14,434 nucleotides of DNA from Candidatus Aminicenantota bacterium (GCA_027070475.1 JALXDT010000254.1:1-14434), one strand, 5' to 3'; numbered from the stretch's first letter, positions 6,561 to 14,084 are shown. A program made the numbers and translations. Notes: generated by a model from the letters alone, not told the origin.

Positions 6561-8183
6561 ATGAAAATTTCAATATCAAAAACATTGATTTTACTTGTTT
6601 TTATTCTAACAGCTTTTTTTCTTTATCCCTGTACTTCAATACTTGTTACAAAGGGTGCTTCAAAAGATGGATCTACAATGATTTCTTATTCCTGTGATGG
6701 AGAAATGCATCCCCATCTTAGTATGATCCCTGCTGCAGATCATAAAAAAGGAGAGACTGTTTTAATAAGAAATTGGTATGGAAAATCTGCAAAAATACCT
6801 CAGGTATCACATACTTATAAGGTATTAGGACTTATGAATGAGCATCAGGTTGCTATTGGAGAGACAACATTCGGAGGAAGGAGAGAACTTTTAAATAAAG
6901 ATGGATTATTTAATTATTTTACTTTAATGAAAATAGCTCTACAAAGAGCGAAAACAGCAAAAGAAGCTATTAAAGTTATGACCTCTCTTGTGGAAAAGTA
7001 TGGTTATGGAAGCACCGGAGAATCCTTCTCTATTGCAGACAAGAATGAAGTATGGCTCCTTGAAATGATAGGAACAGGGAAAGGAGGAAAAGGTGCTGTT
7101 TGGGTAGCGGTAAAGATACCTGATGGTTATATTTCAGCTCATGCTAATTTATCAAGGATTGGAGTCTTTAGTAAGTATAAAACAGAGGTAATTCATTCAA
7201 AAAATGTAATCTCTTTTGCAATTAAGAAAGGCTATTATAATCCAAAAACAGACGGACCTTTTAATTTTTCAAAGGTTTATGATCCTCCCACCGAAGAGGA
7301 TGTAAAATATTCATTGAGAAGGGTTTGGAGTATATTCAGACGCTCTGCTCCATCTCTAAATCTGTCTCCGGACTATAGTTCTTTCGTAAAGGGAGCAAAA
7401 CCTTATCCTCTCTATATAAAACCGGATAAAAAGTTGTGTGTTCGAGATGTTATAGCTCTTCACAGAGATCATTATGAAGGGACTCCGTTTGACATGACCA
7501 AGGATTTAACGGCAGGGCCTTTTGGAGCTCCTGATAGATGGAGGCCTATAAGCTGGAAAGTAAATGGTAAACTGTACTCATGGGAAAGGCCCATTGCAAC
7601 TCAACAGGCATGTTTTGTGTTTGTATCACAATCAAGGGAATATATGCCGGATGAAATAGGTGGTGTTTACTGGTTTGGACTTGATAATCCATATACTAAC
7701 TTTTTTGCTCCATTCTATATTTCAATTACAGAGTTACCGAAAAGTTATACAGTTGGAAAACTGCAACGATTTTCAAGAGATTCTGCATGGTGGGCTTTTA
7801 ATTTTGTAGCCAATTATGCAAATTTGAGATGGTCTTATATGATTAAAGATATTCAAAAAGTCCAGAAAGAAATAGAGGACACAGAATTTTCTCTTCAACC
7901 TTACATAGAAAAGACTGCTTTTGAGCTATACAAAGCGGGAAAGAAGGATTTGATGAAAAAGTATTTAACTAATTATTGTGTTCAGAATGCAGAGTTGGGC
8001 ATAAGAAAATGGTGGGATTTAGCTGATATGTTGGTTACAAAATATAATGATGGCTATATTCAGGATGAAAAGGGGAGACCTCATGCTGTAGGGTATCCTG
8101 AGAGTTGGTTAAAGGAAGAGGTGAAAAAACATCCTGAAAAGTTCAAATTAAAAGATGAAAAAAGAGGAAAGGGAGAATTGTAA
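6561..8183 (+). CDS. Secreted C69-family dipeptidase
   Basis: N-terminal-nucleophile cysteine peptidase of family C69 (PepD-like), which releases dipeptides or trims short peptides. Residues 1-23 are a signal peptide, basic then strongly hydrophobic. C24 in LYPCTSILV is the expected nucleophile and would become the mature N-terminus on cleavage after P23. Family landmarks follow: SYSCDGEMHPHLSMIPA, GLMNEHQVAIGETTFGG, the STGESFSIAD/EVWLLEMIG region, and a C-terminal VSQSREYMPDEIGGVYWFGLDNPYTNFFAPFY segment. The 540-aa length is normal. The start is set by AAGGAGGT (6549-6556) before ATG 6561. It probably acts outside the cytoplasmic membrane in peptide scavenging. LYPC is not a good lipobox, so a lipoprotein is less likely. 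Confidence 0.92.
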   Translation: MKISISKTLILLVFILTAFFLYPCTSILVTKGASKDGSTMISYSCDGEMHPHLSMIPAADHKKGETVLIRNWYGKSAKIPQVSHTYKVLGLMNEHQVAIGETTFGGRRELLNKDGLFNYFTLMKIALQRAKTAKEAIKVMTSLVEKYGYGSTGESFSIADKNEVWLLEMIGTGKGGKGAVWVAVKIPDGYISAHANLSRIGVFSKYKTEVIHSKNVISFAIKKGYYNPKTDGPFNFSKVYDPPTEEDVKYSLRRVWSIFRRSAPSLNLSPDYSSFVKGAKPYPLYIKPDKKLCVRDVIALHRDHYEGTPFDMTKDLTAGPFGAPDRWRPISWKVNGKLYSWERPIATQQACFVFVSQSREYMPDEIGGVYWFGLDNPYTNFFAPFYISITELPKSYTVGKLQRFSRDSAWWAFNFVANYANLRWSYMIKDIQKVQKEIEDTEFSLQPYIEKTAFELYKAGKKDLMKKYLTNYCVQNAELGIRKWWDLADMLVTKYNDGYIQDEKGRPHAVGYPESWLKEEVKKHPEKFKLKDEKRGKGEL

Positions 8184-8190
8184 TTTATTA

Positions 8191-8213
8191 AAGATATATC
8201 TTCCACTTTTTTT
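8191..8213 (+). terminator. Possible weak terminator after the dipeptidase gene
   Basis: A 12-bp palindrome AAGATATATCTT (8191-8202) is followed by CCAC and a run of T. The stem is AT-only with no real loop, so termination strength is doubtful. Confidence 0.25.
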
Positions 8214-8224
8214 ATCTAAATTAT

Positions 8225-8253
8225 TTTAAATTTTGTCTTATTTGTGGTATAAA
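8225..8253 (+). promoter_or_regulatory. Extended -10 promoter for the flavoprotein-methyltransferase-ZIP operon
   Basis: TGGTATAAA (8245-8253) is an extended -10, with a weak -35 TTTAAA (8225-8230) 17 nt upstream. The start site would be near 8260, about 24 nt before the ATG, which has GGAAGG as its SD. Confidence 0.5.
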
Positions 8254-8283
8254 ATAGAAATATTTGATAATTGGAAGGTTTAA

Positions 8284-9384
8284 ATGAATTCTATTTTACC
8301 ACAATTAAAAATCAGGGAGAAAATAGCGACAATCCCTATTGTTCAGGGAGGGATGAGCGTTGGTATATCTCTTTCAGGTTTATCCTCTGCTGTTGCGAAT
8401 GAAGGAGGTATAGGAGTTATTGGTGCTGCCGGAATAGGCATGATGGAGCCTGATTTTGGAAAAAATTACAGTGAAGCCAATGACAGAGCTTTAAGAAAAG
8501 AGATAAGGAAAGCAAAAGAAAAGACTGAGGGGTTAATAGGGGTTAATATTCTTATGGCCTTAACGGATTACAATAGGCTTATAAAAGTAAGTGTGGAAGA
8601 AAAAGCAGATTTTGTTTTTCTTGGAGCAGGTCTTCCATTGAGAATGCCAAAAGAGTTGATTGAGAGTGGTTTTACAAAGACAATACCTATAGTGTCTTCG
8701 GGAAGAGCGGTGAAGGTTATTTTCAGACACTGGGAGAGAAATTATGGTAGAATTCCTGATGCTGTTGTCCTGGAAGGTCCTCTTGCAGGAGGGCATTTAG
8801 GTTTTAAAATTGAACAGATAGATGATCCTGCTTATTCTCTGGAGAATCTTTTACCTGAAGTAATTGAGAATGTAAAAGTTTTTGAGGATAAATATAGTGT
8901 TAAGATTCCTGTAATTGTCGCAGGTGGGATTTACTCAGGAGAGGATATTTACAGGTTTTTAAAGATGGGAGCTGATGGAGTTCAAATGGCAACGAGATTT
9001 GTAGCAACCTATGAATGCGATGCTTCAGAGGCTTTTAAGTTAGCCTATGTGAAAGCTAAAAAAGATGATATTATAATAATAAAGAGCCCTGTGGGACTTC
9101 CGGGGAGAGCTATTAAGAATGAATTTTTGGAAGCTGTTGAAAGAGGAATGAAGACTCCTTTTTCATGCCCCTGGCAATGCTTGCAGCACTGTGATTATAA
9201 AACTTCACCATACTGTATTTCCCTTGCTCTTACAAATGCAAAAAAGGGTAAATTTAAGTATGGATTTGCCTTTGCCGGAGCGAATGCTTATAGAGTTGAT
9301 AAAATAGTAAGTGTAAAAGAGCTAATTAATGAACTTATAGTCGAATATAAAGCAGCGATTGAAAAAGAGAATAAAACAACATAA
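8284..9384 (+). CDS. Nitronate monooxygenase-like FMN protein with a C-terminal four-cysteine motif
   Basis: TIM-barrel flavoprotein of the 2-nitropropane dioxygenase/FabK superfamily, 366 aa. The N-terminal signature is IPIVQGGMSVGISLSGLSSAVANEGG; VVLEGPLAGGHLG and the FMN-phosphate loops VIVAGGIYSGEDIYRFLKMGADGVQMATRF follow. The natural substrate is unclear: nitronates, an enoyl-thioester or another oxidised compound are all possible for this superfamily. A cysteine-rich stretch near the C-terminus has C295, C299, C303 and C311 (C-x3-C-x3-C-x7-C). That motif could hold an iron-sulfur cluster or zinc and is not part of the classic monooxygenase core; I recall similar tails in homologues from anaerobes. 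The start at ATG 8284 has GGAAGG upstream. It is the first gene of an operon with the methyltransferase, 35 nt downstream. Confidence 0.85.
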   Translation: MNSILPQLKIREKIATIPIVQGGMSVGISLSGLSSAVANEGGIGVIGAAGIGMMEPDFGKNYSEANDRALRKEIRKAKEKTEGLIGVNILMALTDYNRLIKVSVEEKADFVFLGAGLPLRMPKELIESGFTKTIPIVSSGRAVKVIFRHWERNYGRIPDAVVLEGPLAGGHLGFKIEQIDDPAYSLENLLPEVIENVKVFEDKYSVKIPVIVAGGIYSGEDIYRFLKMGADGVQMATRFVATYECDASEAFKLAYVKAKKDDIIIIKSPVGLPGRAIKNEFLEAVERGMKTPFSCPWQCLQHCDYKTSPYCISLALTNAKKGKFKYGFAFAGANAYRVDKIVSVKELINELIVEYKAAIEKENKTT

Positions 9385-9419
9385 AATATCTCACCATCCC
9401 ATTATTTAAAGGAGGAAGA

Positions 9420-10070
9420 ATGGAAAGAAAATTAACTCAGGAGCAGTCAAAGGTTGAAGTGACAGGATTTGAAGCTAAGTACTATGACATTTTGATGAAT
9501 GTTATTACATTTGGAACATATCCCTTTTTTATCAGGAAAGCTATAAAAAGTATAAGTTTGAAAGAGGGAGAATCAGTTCTTGATTTTGGAGCCGGAACCG
9601 GTAGGAACGATTGCTTAATGCTAAAATATATCGGAGAAAAGGGGAAAATCACAGGTCTTGAAATAGGTAAAGAGATGTCAGAAAAATTCAAAAAAAAATG
9701 TGATTATCCTAATGTTAAGCTTTTAAACAAGAGGATAGATGAGCCGATAGGTATTGAAAGTGAATATGATACTGTATTTATTTCTTTTGTGCTACACGGG
9801 TTTATTCAGGAAAAGAGAGAGATAATAATTGATAATGCTTATAAAGCACTAAAAGATAATGGGAAATTTGCCATTTTAGATTACAATGAGTTTGATCCTG
9901 ATAAAGCTTTCTTTATTGCAAAGTATGCCATAAAAAAGGTGGAGTGTCCCCTTGCCGAGGATTTCATAAGAAGAAATTGGAAATCAATTTTAAAAGAAAA
10001 GGGATTCAGAAGTTTTAAAGAATTCTATTTTTATAAAAAATATGTGAGGCTTTTAATTGCATATAAGTGA
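9420..10070 (+). CDS. Class I SAM-dependent methyltransferase
   Basis: A 216-aa UbiE/COQ5-like methyltransferase. The SAM-binding motif I is VLDFGAGTGRN near residues 54-64, motif II is KITGLEIG near 78-85, and the FISFVLHGF and GKFAILDYNEF segments match the usual post-I and motif III regions. Substrate unknown. The ATG at 9420 is preceded by AAAGGAGG at good spacing. It is in an operon with the flavoprotein gene (35-nt gap) and overlaps the ZIP transporter gene by 14 nt. A quinone-type substrate is possible for the family, but nothing here supports it; a role in metal or arsenic methylation next to a metal transporter would be pure speculation. Confidence 0.88.
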   Translation: MERKLTQEQSKVEVTGFEAKYYDILMNVITFGTYPFFIRKAIKSISLKEGESVLDFGAGTGRNDCLMLKYIGEKGKITGLEIGKEMSEKFKKKCDYPNVKLLNKRIDEPIGIESEYDTVFISFVLHGFIQEKREIIIDNAYKALKDNGKFAILDYNEFDPDKAFFIAKYAIKKVECPLAEDFIRRNWKSILKEKGFRSFKEFYFYKKYVRLLIAYK

Positions 10071-10884
10071 TTTTTTAGAGATTTTTAAGAACAATTCACC
10101 TCTCTTAAATACTGTATATGCCACACTTTTTACATGGTTTATGACTGCGGCAGGAGCTTCTCTTGTTTTTTTTGTCAAAAAAGCAAATAAGAAACTTCTG
10201 GAGACAATGTTGGGGTTTGCTGCGGGAGTTATGATTGCCGCAAGTTTCTGGTCCTTGCTTTCTCCCTCTATTGAAATGTCAAAAAACTTGCCTCTCCCCA
10301 AATGGTTCCCTCCTGCTTTGGGTTTTTTGTTAGGAGGATTGTTTTTAAGATTGATGGATGCAATAATTCCCCATCAGCACTTTGGAGCAACGGAAAAAGA
10401 GATTGAAGGAATTCCGACAAATTTTAAAACCAATACTTTACTTCTTTTAGCTGTTACACTTCACAATATTCCCGAGGGGCTTGCCGTGGGAGTTGCTTTC
10501 GGAGCTTTAGTCAAAAACAATTCAATGGCAGCACTGAGCGCAGCACTCTCCCTTGCAATAGGGATAGGAATCCAGAATTTTCCCGAAGGAACTGTTATTT
10601 CCTTACCTTTAAGAACTGGAGGAATGTCAAAATTCAAAAGCTTTTTCTACGGGCAATTATCTGGGGCAGTAGAACCTCTGGCTGCTATCGCAGGTGTTCT
10701 ATTTGTTACAACTTTTCAGAAGATACTTCCTTTTGCTCTAAGTTTTGCAGCAGGGGCAATGATCTATGTTGTTGTAGAAGAGGTGATCCCTGAATCTCAG
10801 CAGGGAGACAATACTGATCTTGCCACGATGAGTTTAATGCTTGGGTTTGTTATTATGATGATTCTTGATGTGGCATTCAGTTAA
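10057..10884 (+). CDS. ZIP-family divalent metal transporter
   Basis: Integral membrane importer of Zn2+ or related divalent metals, 275 aa with about eight membrane segments. The transport-site motifs are LHNIPEGLAVGVAFG in one helix and IGIQNFPEGTVIS in the next, the paired H-N-x-x-E-G and N-F-x-E-G signatures of the ZIP family; VVVEEVIPES lies in a later helix. A histidine, IPHQHFG, lies in the loop around residues 107-113. Translation appears to start at TTG 10057, inside the end of the methyltransferase gene, with GTGAGG (10044-10049) upstream, suggesting coupled translation. It resembles ZupT/GufA-type bacterial ZIPs. It converges on nrdG, with only 3 nt between stop codons and no separate terminator visible. 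Confidence 0.93.
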   Translation: MHISDFLEIFKNNSPLLNTVYATLFTWFMTAAGASLVFFVKKANKKLLETMLGFAAGVMIAASFWSLLSPSIEMSKNLPLPKWFPPALGFLLGGLFLRLMDAIIPHQHFGATEKEIEGIPTNFKTNTLLLLAVTLHNIPEGLAVGVAFGALVKNNSMAALSAALSLAIGIGIQNFPEGTVISLPLRTGGMSKFKSFFYGQLSGAVEPLAAIAGVLFVTTFQKILPFALSFAAGAMIYVVVEEVIPESQQGDNTDLATMSLMLGFVIMMILDVAFS

Positions 10885-10887
10885 AAA

Positions 10888-11583
10888 TTATTCTGTTCTT
10901 ACTTCAACCTTTTTCACATAGGGTTTCGCAATTTCTGCAAACTCAAGTAAAATATCTTTAGGATACGGAGAAATTTCCATAAAAGAGGGATCTATTGTTT
11001 TAACAGGTCTAAACTCCTGTAAGGCATACATTTCAGCCCCCTCTATCATTTTTACCATAGGAATAATATCATCCTCTTCCACAATTTTAGGAGCGACAGT
11101 TGTTCTGAACTCATACTCTTTAGCTTTCTTCATAATCAATGAAATGGATTTTTCTATCTTGAAAAGATCAATTTCAATTCCGCAGGCATAACTGTATTTT
11201 TCAGGAGATGATTTTATATCCATTGCCACAAAGTCAACCATACCTGAATCCAAGATTTCCTCCAACTTTTCGGGGAAATAACCATTTGTATCAAGTTTAA
11301 CTTCATAGCCCAACTCTTTGATTTTTTTTATAAAATCAAGTGTATCATTGTATAAAAGAGGTTCTCCCCCTGTAATCTCCACACCATCTATAAATCCCTT
11401 TCTCTTTTTTATCTTATCAAGTATTTCCTCTTCTGTTAAAGTGGGAAGTTCTTTATAATAAAGGACAAGGTCAGCATTATGGCAGAAAGGACATCTGAAA
11501 TTGCACCCACCTGTGAATACGATTGAAGATATCCTTCCCGGAAAATCTATTAAACTTGTTCCTAAAAATCCTTTTATTAACAT
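10888..11583 (-). CDS. nrdG: Anaerobic RNR-activating radical SAM enzyme
   Basis: Radical SAM activase expected to place the glycyl radical on the anaerobic reductase, here most likely on G33 of the separate 67-aa subunit. The 231-aa sequence has the cluster motif C27-x3-C31-x2-C34 within GGCNFRCPFCHN, GGEP at 72-75, and the DTNGY and DFVAMDIKS strands expected of the fold. The N-terminus (KGFLGTSLIDFPG) fits the NrdG/PflA-like subgroup often paired with Thermotoga-type NrdD. The ATG at 11581-11583 has no recognisable SD, and a strong hairpin precedes it, so output is probably lower than for the two genes upstream. The activase is needed only in small amounts, which fits. It is the last gene of the RNR operon. 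Confidence 0.9.
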   Translation of the reverse strand: MLIKGFLGTSLIDFPGRISSIVFTGGCNFRCPFCHNADLVLYYKELPTLTEEEILDKIKKRKGFIDGVEITGGEPLLYNDTLDFIKKIKELGYEVKLDTNGYFPEKLEEILDSGMVDFVAMDIKSSPEKYSYACGIEIDLFKIEKSISLIMKKAKEYEFRTTVAPKIVEEDDIIPMVKMIEGAEMYALQEFRPVKTIDPSFMEISPYPKDILLEFAEIAKPYVKKVEVRTE

Positions 11584-11608
11584 ATGTAAAAAGCCCGGAA
11601 AAGAGAGA

Positions 11609-11634
11609 GCGGGAAAAGGAAAACCTTTTCCCGC
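11609..11634 (-). terminator. Hairpin between the glycyl-radical gene and nrdG
   Basis: On the minus strand an 11-bp perfect stem (GCGGGAAAAGG with its complement) closes a TTTT loop. It is followed by the pyrimidine-rich TCTCTCTTTT and later CTTTTT before the nrdG ATG. This looks like a leaky terminator or a 3'-end stabiliser that lowers nrdG relative to the upstream genes. A second CTTTTCC segment near 11595-11604 could compete for the first arm, so an attenuator-like switch is conceivable. Confidence 0.6.
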
Positions 11635-11658
11635 AGACTAAAGTTTTATAGAGTCTAA

Positions 11659-11862
11659 TTAAATTTCTATTCTTTTTTTGGTAGGGTGTTTTGGGTCTAT
11701 TATTGCTCTATGTTTAAACTCTTCGGCTTTACCCTTGTTCCAATTTTGAACAGGTCTGTAATATCCTACCACCCTTGAATAAATTTCAGTAGGAACTACT
11801 TTTACCTTAATTTTTTTCTTTGAGGCTGTTTTAACCTCTTTTCTCTCTTCAATTCTTTCCAT
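11659..11862 (-). CDS. Stand-alone glycyl-radical subunit of the anaerobic ribonucleotide reductase
   Basis: A 67-aa protein that is essentially only the C-terminal radical loop of NrdD. The motif RVVGYYRPVQNWNKGKAEEFKHR (residues 30-52) matches the NrdD glycyl-radical signature, with G33 the expected radical site. The first ~24 residues are basic (KKKIKVKVV) and contain no cysteine, so the zinc-binding half of the usual domain is missing. It has its own AGGAGG (11869-11874) 6 nt before the ATG. It starts 21 nt after the nrdD stop, in the same reading frame, with only one TAA between. It must pair with the 713-aa core to form an active enzyme, and NrdG would activate it. The design is reminiscent of GrcA/YfiD, the spare glycyl domain of pyruvate formate-lyase. 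Confidence 0.9.
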   Translation of the reverse strand: MERIEERKEVKTASKKKIKVKVVPTEIYSRVVGYYRPVQNWNKGKAEEFKHRAIIDPKHPTKKRIEI

Positions 11863-11883
11863 TTTATTCCTCCTAATTAAATT

Positions 11884-14025
11884 TTAATTCAATTTTAGGT
11901 TTAAAGTTATCTTTTTATCCTCTTCAGAATCTTTTTTATCTTCCTCTTCATCCACAATTATGTAAGAGCCTTCGGGAAGATTCTTTAACTCTTCCTCCGT
12001 GAGTTCAACTTCGACTCCAAACTTTTCTATATCTTCTCTACTCTTTACATTGGGGTCATAATAGTGTTTTCCGGGAATATATCCTGATACAGGAGAAATT
12101 GAGAATGTAGGAGTAAAAGAAAAGTATGGTAATCTGTACTTAGTCGTGATTCTTTTAGTAAGCTCTCTTACCACTCTCCAGTCTTTTATGTTTTCTCCGA
12201 AAAAGAGATGAACAACTGTTCCCCCTGTGAATTTAATCTGGAGATCATCCTGATGCTCAAGGATCTCAAAAGCATCATCGTATGCATCGACCGGAGGATG
12301 AACTGAGTTTGTATAATACGGTTCGTTTGTACCTGCTGTGATTATGTCAGGATATTTCTCTTTATCCAATTTTGCAAGTCTGTAAGTTGTACTTTCGGCA
12401 GGAGTTGCCTCAAGATTATACATATTTCCTGTCATCTCCTGAATTGTTTGAATTTTTTCCCTCATGTAGTCCAATACTTTTATTGAAAAAGCTTTTGCTT
12501 CCGGATCCGTAATAGGTTTATCCATAAAATTAAGCATCGCTTCATTCATTCCAACCAAACCAATGGTTGAGAAATGGAAGTTCCAGTATTTACCATGGGT
12601 TTTCTTTATTTCTCTCAGGTAAAACTTTGTGTAGGGATAAAGACCTGCCTCTGTAAATCTTTCAACATTCTTTCTTTTAATTTCAAGGGATTCCACGGCA
12701 AGCTCCATCATCCTTTCAAGCATATTGAAAAACTCTGTTTCATTGTTAGCAAGATAACCTATTCTCGGGAGGTTGATTGTTACGACTCCTATTGAGCCTG
12801 TGAGAGGGTTTGCTCCAAAAAGGCCACCTCCTCTCTTCCATAGCTCTCTGTTATCGAGTCTTAACCTGCAACACATTGATCTTGCATCTTCAGGATTCAT
12901 ATCAGAGTTCACAAAGTTTGCAAAATACGGGATTCCATACTTTGCTGTCATTTCCCAGAGAGGTTTTAAGTTATCATTTTCCCAATCAAAATCTCGGGAA
13001 ATATTATACGTAGGTATAGGAAAGGTAAAAATTCTTCCTTTTGCATCTCCTTCCATCATTATTTCTGCAAAAGCTGCATTTATCATATCCATCTCTTTTT
13101 GAAATTCTCCGTAAGTTTCAGGCATCTCTTTCCCTCCGACAACAGCAGCCTTATCCTTCAATGTTGAAGGAGGAACAAGATCCATTGTGATATTGGTAAA
13201 AGGAGTCTGAAAACCTGCTCTTGTAGGAACATTCACATTGAAAACAAATTCCTGTATTGCCTGCTTTACATCTTTGTAGGAAAGTCCATCGTATCTTATA
13301 AAAGGAGCAAGAAGGGTATCAAAGTTTGAAAAAGCCTGAGCTCCCGCGGCTTCTCCCTGTAATGTATAGAAAAAGTTAACTATCTGTCCAAGGGCAGTTC
13401 TGAAATGTTTTGCAGGTTTTGACTCAACCTTACCCCTTGCACCTGTAAATCCTACCTTTAACAAATCTTCAAGGTCCCAACCAACACAATATGGGCCTAA
13501 AATTCCAAGGTCATGAATATGAAAATCTCCCTCTTGATGAGCCATCCTAACCTCTAAAGGATAGAGTTTTCTTAGCCAGTATTTTGCCACCAAAGTTGAT
13601 GAGATGTGAAGATTTAGGCCTTGAAGAGAATAAGACATATTGGAGTTTTCCTTAACTCTCCAATCTCTCATACTTAGATATTCATCAATGACTTTGATCC
13701 CATCCAAAAAGTTTTGTCTTATATCTCTTAGCTCTGATCTTTTCTCTCTGTAGAGAATGTAGGCTTTTGCAACTGAAGCTTCATTCTTTTCTATTAATAC
13801 GCTTTCAACAATATCCTGAATCTCTTCAACATTCGGAACTATTCCATAGTTGAAAAATCTCTCTTCAAGTCTTCTTACAACCTCCTTTGAAATATAGAGG
13901 ACTACATTTTCGTCCTTTTTCCCTACCGCCCTGAATGCTTTATAAAGAGCATTAAAAATCTTTGTTTCATCAAATGCCGCATAGCGACCATCTCTCTTTT
14001 GAATCATTCTTTCATTAAAATCCAT
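11884..14025 (-). CDS. nrdD: Anaerobic (class III) ribonucleotide reductase catalytic core lacking the glycyl-radical domain
   Basis: Reduces ribonucleotides to deoxyribonucleotides without oxygen. ATG 14025 is chosen because AAGGAGG (14032-14038) lies 6 nt upstream; this gives 713 aa. Residues ~7-100 are an ATP-cone (QKRDGRY...), the dATP/ATP allosteric site. The barrel follows with HIHDLGILGPYC (C180) and SMCCRLRLD (C385/C386), the likely redox and thiyl-radical cysteines, then GSIGVVTINLPRIGY. At the end the usual zinc-site sequence is present but without cysteines: S644, S647, D657 and V660 stand where CPxC...CPxC is expected. After ~50 acidic residues (DEEEDKKDSEEDKK) it stops with no glycyl motif. 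The radical domain is the next gene. Closest in style to Thermotoga-type NrdD. Driven by a consensus promoter with two NrdR-like boxes. Confidence 0.95.
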   Translation of the reverse strand: MDFNERMIQKRDGRYAAFDETKIFNALYKAFRAVGKKDENVVLYISKEVVRRLEERFFNYGIVPNVEEIQDIVESVLIEKNEASVAKAYILYREKRSELRDIRQNFLDGIKVIDEYLSMRDWRVKENSNMSYSLQGLNLHISSTLVAKYWLRKLYPLEVRMAHQEGDFHIHDLGILGPYCVGWDLEDLLKVGFTGARGKVESKPAKHFRTALGQIVNFFYTLQGEAAGAQAFSNFDTLLAPFIRYDGLSYKDVKQAIQEFVFNVNVPTRAGFQTPFTNITMDLVPPSTLKDKAAVVGGKEMPETYGEFQKEMDMINAAFAEIMMEGDAKGRIFTFPIPTYNISRDFDWENDNLKPLWEMTAKYGIPYFANFVNSDMNPEDARSMCCRLRLDNRELWKRGGGLFGANPLTGSIGVVTINLPRIGYLANNETEFFNMLERMMELAVESLEIKRKNVERFTEAGLYPYTKFYLREIKKTHGKYWNFHFSTIGLVGMNEAMLNFMDKPITDPEAKAFSIKVLDYMREKIQTIQEMTGNMYNLEATPAESTTYRLAKLDKEKYPDIITAGTNEPYYTNSVHPPVDAYDDAFEILEHQDDLQIKFTGGTVVHLFFGENIKDWRVVRELTKRITTKYRLPYFSFTPTFSISPVSGYIPGKHYYDPNVKSREDIEKFGVEVELTEEELKNLPEGSYIIVDEEEDKKDSEEDKKITLNLKLN

Positions 14026-14047
14026 TTTTATCCTCCTTGAAGATAAT

Positions 14048-14076
14048 AATATAAAAAAAAAATTAACAAATGTCAA
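14048..14076 (-). promoter_or_regulatory. Sigma-70-type promoter of the nrdD operon
   Basis: On the minus strand, the perfect -35 TTGACA (14071-14076) and TATATT (14048-14053) are 17 nt apart. The start site would be near 14041, giving a ~16-nt leader that contains the AAGGAGG of nrdD. Confidence 0.8.
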
Positions 14077-14084
14077 GAGGAAAA

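Noticed and set aside
11659..14025. Simple frameshift or decayed nrdD pseudogene
   Set aside because: The two pieces are in the same frame, the catalytic residues are intact, the small gene has an optimal SD, and the zinc-site residues changed in a way that fits a working split enzyme. A one-base sequencing error at the TAA is still listed as a check.
14026..14076. A longer NrdD start (upstream in-frame ATG at 14076)
   Set aside because: The extra residues are translated from the promoter and leader, and the ATG at 14025 has a strong AAGGAGG.
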